This document shows positions 6,152-8,190 of a stretch of DNA of 8,190 bases, piece by piece; the first letter of the stretch is position 1; each line of letters begins with the position of its first letter. A program made the translations under genes and the position numbers. The notes under the pieces were generated by a model, which was not told the DNA's origin, did no database searches, and saw only the letters and a program-made list of their open reading frames with translations. The DNA is from Lachnospiraceae bacterium (GTDB lineage: Bacteria > Bacillota_A > Clostridia > Lachnospirales > Lachnospiraceae): contig VSOD01000188.1 of assembly GCA_009774655.1 (NCBI GenBank), positions 1 to 8,190 of the forward strand. Reading direction: 5' to 3'.

Positions 6152-6847
6152 TTATTTTCCGGCCCGCCTCTTCCTCTCACAATACGTCCCGCAAAGACAG
6201 CAGATCACAAAAACAGTCGTTATCGCAATCCATCCTCCGAGAGCGGCCGTACTTCCCGCTCCGAAGATCAACGCCATCGCCTCCCTGAAACTAAGTACCC
6301 CAAATACTGCAAAAACAGCGAATGATATTTTATTGAGGATCCCTGTCGGTACCTTACTCTTCAACACCACGCCCACGATCAGACCGATCAGATCCGCCAG
6401 GATCAGGCCCAGCGTGCAGCCCAGAAATACGTATACGACATTCATCACGCTGTGATCCGCGTAGTTGGCCGCCAGCGTGATGCCTGACAGCTGCGTCTTA
6501 TCTCCCAGCTCGCCGATAAAGAAGGACCCGAAGATCGCCAGCACCGGCCCCAGATTATGCTTCATCTCCTTCTCTTCTTCCTCTTCCCCCTCGTCCCGCA
6601 GCGCCCCGTAGGCGAACCAGAAAAAGGCGATGCCGGCCACCGTCTTAATGACTCTCATATCCAGATAATTGCCCAGCGCCGCTCCCAGGCCCACCGCCAG
6701 CAGATTCAACACAATAGTAGCCAGCCAGGTTCCCGTCAGAATATGGGGAATCTTATATTTCCCCGCCATCGCCACCAGAAGAAGCTGCGTCTTATCTCCC
6801 ATTTCCGCAATAAAGATCGTCGCCAACACCGTCAAAAAAATCACCAT
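6152..6847 (-). CDS. UPF0016/GDT1 (TMEM165-like) cation transporter, probable Mn2+ exporter
   Basis: Family members exchange Mn2+ or Ca2+ for protons; bacterial examples export manganese. The 231-residue product shows the two signature repeats, EMGDKTQLLL (15-24) and ELGDKTQLSG (113-122). The acidic residues E15/D18 and E113/D116 form the presumed ion site. About six or seven hydrophobic segments (roughly 2-14, 36-58, 67-84, 100-112, 135-163, 174-196 and 205-220) surround an acidic cytoplasmic loop with EGEEEEEKE (87-95). The ATG at 6845-6847 is preferred because homologues begin a few residues before this first segment. AAAGGA lies upstream, though with a long spacer (about 12 nt). The in-frame ATG 6907 and GTG 6943 would add a tail not typical of the family. 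The putative yybP-ykoY manganese riboswitch upstream strongly supports a role in Mn2+ detoxification. It is first in an apparent three-gene operon. Confidence 0.92.
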   Translation of the reverse strand: MVIFLTVLATIFIAEMGDKTQLLLVAMAGKYKIPHILTGTWLATIVLNLLAVGLGAALGNYLDMRVIKTVAGIAFFWFAYGALRDEGEEEEEKEMKHNLGPVLAIFGSFFIGELGDKTQLSGITLAANYADHSVMNVVYVFLGCTLGLILADLIGLIVGVVLKSKVPTGILNKISFAVFAVFGVLSFREAMALIFGAGSTAALGGWIAITTVFVICCLCGTYCERKRRAGK

Positions 6848-6964
6848 TTCCGTTACCGTTCCTTTCTCTGATTGTAATAGGAATGCACAAAAAAAGATAA
6901 ATACCATGCGGCATCTATCCCTGTCACTCCTTCGCAGACACACGCACGGCCAAAAACACCATAC

Positions 6965-7068
6965 ATGAGTCTCATCAATTAAGATATACCAGACGCCAGC
7001 CTGTGCTGCCGTCAGTATGTTGGCATACCGCGCCGCCTGCTGTGAAGCTGCGCCGATTACTCCCTCAT
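6965..7068 (-). promoter_or_regulatory. yybP-ykoY manganese riboswitch aptamer
   Basis: On the minus strand the leader carries the conserved elements of this class in the right order. GGAGTA follows the 5' half of P1 (ATGAG, 7068-7064). The hairpin GTATG-CCAA-CATAC (7028-7015) forms part of the invariant CAACATACTG block. GAGA then precedes the 3' half of P1 (CTCAT, 6969-6965). ATGAG and CTCAT pair perfectly, whereas the usual sequences here are AAAGG and CCUUU, so pairing is kept with a different sequence. A GC-rich arm (about 7058-7030) fills the expected internal stem. Members of this class bind Mn2+ and switch on exporter genes when Mn2+ is high, which fits the transporter downstream. The aptamer starts almost at the predicted transcription start. 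Recognition is by eye, not by covariance model. Confidence 0.87.
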
Positions 7069-7077
7069 TTATGCTAT

Positions 7078-7106
7078 ATTATATACAGACCTCACGGGTC
7101 CGTCAA
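7078..7106 (-). promoter_or_regulatory. Sigma-A promoter of the riboswitch-transporter operon
   Basis: TTGACG (7106-7101), a 17-nt spacer and a consensus TATAAT (7083-7078) on the minus strand. The predicted start near 7070 puts the first nucleotides of the RNA at the 5' side of the riboswitch P1 helix, as expected for a leader that begins with its aptamer. Confidence 0.85.
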
Positions 7107-7160
7107 TTCAAATTGGAAATTTTTATTTTTCCCGATACTTTTTCCTTTCTGAATAAGAAC

Positions 7161-7189
7161 TTTTCATTTGGCATATCCTTTGGTATACT
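7161..7189 (+). promoter_or_regulatory. Probable promoter of the short-chain dehydrogenase gene
   Basis: TTTTCA (7161-7166, four of six consensus positions), a 17-nt spacer and TATACT (7184-7189, five of six). The start would be near 7196, giving a leader of about 75 nt. It is divergent from the riboswitch promoter, with about 55 bp between their -35 elements. Confidence 0.55.
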
Positions 7190-7212
7190 GGATGCAGGAT
7201 AAGCAGCCGTAA

Positions 7213-7243
7213 CGCAGGCCGGGCACCTGACTCATTGCCTGCG
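7213..7243 (+). repeat. Inverted repeat in the leader of the dehydrogenase gene
   Basis: CGCAGGC (7213-7219) and GCCTGCG (7237-7243) are perfect complements around a 17-nt loop in the predicted 5' leader. No T-run follows, so it is not a terminator. It could stabilise the mRNA or be an operator half-site pair; its purpose is not evident. Confidence 0.4.
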
Positions 7244-7271
7244 GGAATAAAGAACACAGGAAGTATCGTAT

Positions 7272-8066
7272 ATGAAGAAGATAGCAGTCATAACCGGAGC
7301 CAGCACGGGGCTTGGCAGAGAATTTGTAAGGATCATCAAGGATAAGCGGGAGATCGACGAGATCTGGGCCATCGCCAGACACCGGGACAAGCTGGACAAA
7401 CTCCGCCGCCAGATGGGAGCGAAGGTCATTCCCATCTCCATGGATCTGTCGGATCCTGCCCGGATCGAAGAGCTGGGCCACAGACTTGCCCAGAGCGGCG
7501 TCGAAATCTGTTACCTCATCAACAACGCCGGCTATGCCAAGTTCTGTTCCTACGGAGACTTAAGCGTGGCGGACTCTCTGAATATGATCAATCTGAATAT
7601 CGGCGGTGTGGTGGCCATGGGGCTAACCTGCATTCCCTACATGCCGGTCGGCAGCCATATCATCAACATCGCCTCCCAGGCCGCCTTCCAGCCGCTGCCC
7701 TACCAGAACCTGTACAGCTCCACGAAGGCTTTTGTGCGCAACTACACAAGGGCGCTGCATGTGGAATTAAAGGACCGGGGGATCAGCGCCACCGCAGTCT
7801 GCCCGGGCTGGCTGAAGACCGATCTCTATGACAGGGCCGATATCGGAGCCGTCAAGGCCACCAGCAACTTTTTCGGCATGACCGCACCGGACAGAATCGC
7901 CAGAAAAGCAGTGGCAGACGCCGACAAAGGGAAAGACCTCTCAATCTATGGTCTCTATGTCAACTTCTGCCACATAGGCGCCAAACTGCTGCCGCAGCGG
8001 GCCGTTATGAAGATCTGGCTGCGCCAGCAGCGCATCGATCCTTATTCCCGTCCGTCCCAGCAGTAA
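7272..8066 (+). CDS. Short-chain dehydrogenase/reductase (classical SDR family)
   Basis: A 264-residue cytosolic NAD(P)-dependent oxidoreductase of unknown substrate. The Rossmann fold shows the cofactor motif TGASTGLG (8-15), an acidic D58 in MDLSD after the third strand, and NNAG (84-87). The catalytic serine is S135 in NIASQAAF and the active-site pair is Y148-x3-K152 in YSSTK. PGW (178-180) follows the sixth strand. Basic residues after the second strand (ARHRDK, 35-40) suggest NADP(H) preference, which is an inference. Length is slightly above the 250-residue norm because of a C-terminal extension that is hydrophobic and basic (about 228-255). The ATG at 7272 has AGGAAG (7258-7263) 8 nt upstream. 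It appears monocistronic, with its own promoter and terminator, and divergent from the manganese operon; nothing in the context reveals the pathway. Confidence 0.92.
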   Translation: MKKIAVITGASTGLGREFVRIIKDKREIDEIWAIARHRDKLDKLRRQMGAKVIPISMDLSDPARIEELGHRLAQSGVEICYLINNAGYAKFCSYGDLSVADSLNMINLNIGGVVAMGLTCIPYMPVGSHIINIASQAAFQPLPYQNLYSSTKAFVRNYTRALHVELKDRGISATAVCPGWLKTDLYDRADIGAVKATSNFFGMTAPDRIARKAVADADKGKDLSIYGLYVNFCHIGAKLLPQRAVMKIWLRQQRIDPYSRPSQQ

Positions 8067-8128
8067 GTACAGAGTTTACATCTGTCCATACCGATGGACT
8101 CTATCATATCATCCAGACGAGGATACCG

Positions 8129-8163
8129 GAGAGAAGTGAAATTCCGCTTCTCTCTTATTTTTT
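8129..8163 (+). terminator. Intrinsic terminator of the dehydrogenase gene
   Basis: GAGAGAAG (8129-8136) pairs with CTTCTCTC (8147-8154). One G-T and one G-C pair extend the stem to ten pairs with a loop of six. TTATTTTTT (8155-8163) follows. It lies about 60 nt after the stop codon. A weaker hairpin, GTCCAT-ACCG-ATGGAC (8084-8099), precedes it without a T-run. The last 27 bases of the window hold nothing I recognise. Confidence 0.88.
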
Positions 8164-8190
8164 CCCGGATGGTGCGATATTCCGCGCAGT

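Noticed and set aside
6848..6943. Longer N-terminus for the GDT1-type transporter from GTG 6943 or ATG 6907
   Set aside because: Homologues start just before the first EMGDKT segment. The added residues are basic, then hydrophobic, without similarity. The ribosome site spacing for ATG 6907 is poor. The doubt is noted in the feature.
7213..7243. Terminator upstream of the dehydrogenase gene
   Set aside because: The stem is good but no T-run follows on either strand, and the element sits between promoter and gene.

Overview
The window looks like a chromosomal segment from a spore-forming Firmicute of the class Clostridia, most likely a Lachnospiraceae-type organism. Three things support this. 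It encodes two sporulation/germination proteins (SpoIIP and the Gpr protease). The order lepA-spoIIP-gpr, divergent from rpsT, matches the arrangement known from Bacillus and clostridia. The base composition is moderate, with strong AGGAGG-type ribosome binding sites. The placement is an inference from protein similarity as I recall it; no search was run.

Left part (1-3410, minus strand): the genes run gpr -> spoIIP -> lepA. Gpr is the germination protease that degrades small acid-soluble spore proteins. SpoIIP is a membrane-anchored peptidoglycan hydrolase needed for engulfment. LepA (EF4) is a ribosome-associated GTPase; only its N-terminal half lies in the window. The lepA frame is broken near the window edge by two TAG codons, both where tyrosine is expected, and a conserved proline is also changed next to them. 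lepA appears to have its own sigma-A promoter. The spoIIP start has no recognisable ribosome binding site.

Centre (3411-4140): the gpr/rpsT intergenic region holds a roughly 103-bp near-perfect palindrome ending in TATAGT/ACTATA that resembles a MITE. It is followed by a near-consensus promoter, rpsT (ribosomal protein S20) on the plus strand, and a strong terminator that can serve both rpsT and the convergent operon.

Right-centre (4164-7106, minus strand): a three-gene unit starts from a near-consensus promoter. The transcript begins with what I read as a yybP-ykoY manganese riboswitch. It continues into a UPF0016/GDT1 (TMEM165-like) cation exporter, a double zinc-ribbon protein with a C-terminal membrane helix, and a TPM-domain membrane protein with a Gly/His-rich tail. 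No terminator is visible between these genes, so the last two may also respond to manganese.

Right end (7161-8163, plus strand): a short-chain dehydrogenase/reductase gene has its own promoter, a structured leader and an intrinsic terminator.

The most interesting items are the double amber in lepA, the Mn riboswitch and the uncharacterised genes possibly placed under it, and the MITE-like palindrome directly upstream of gpr.
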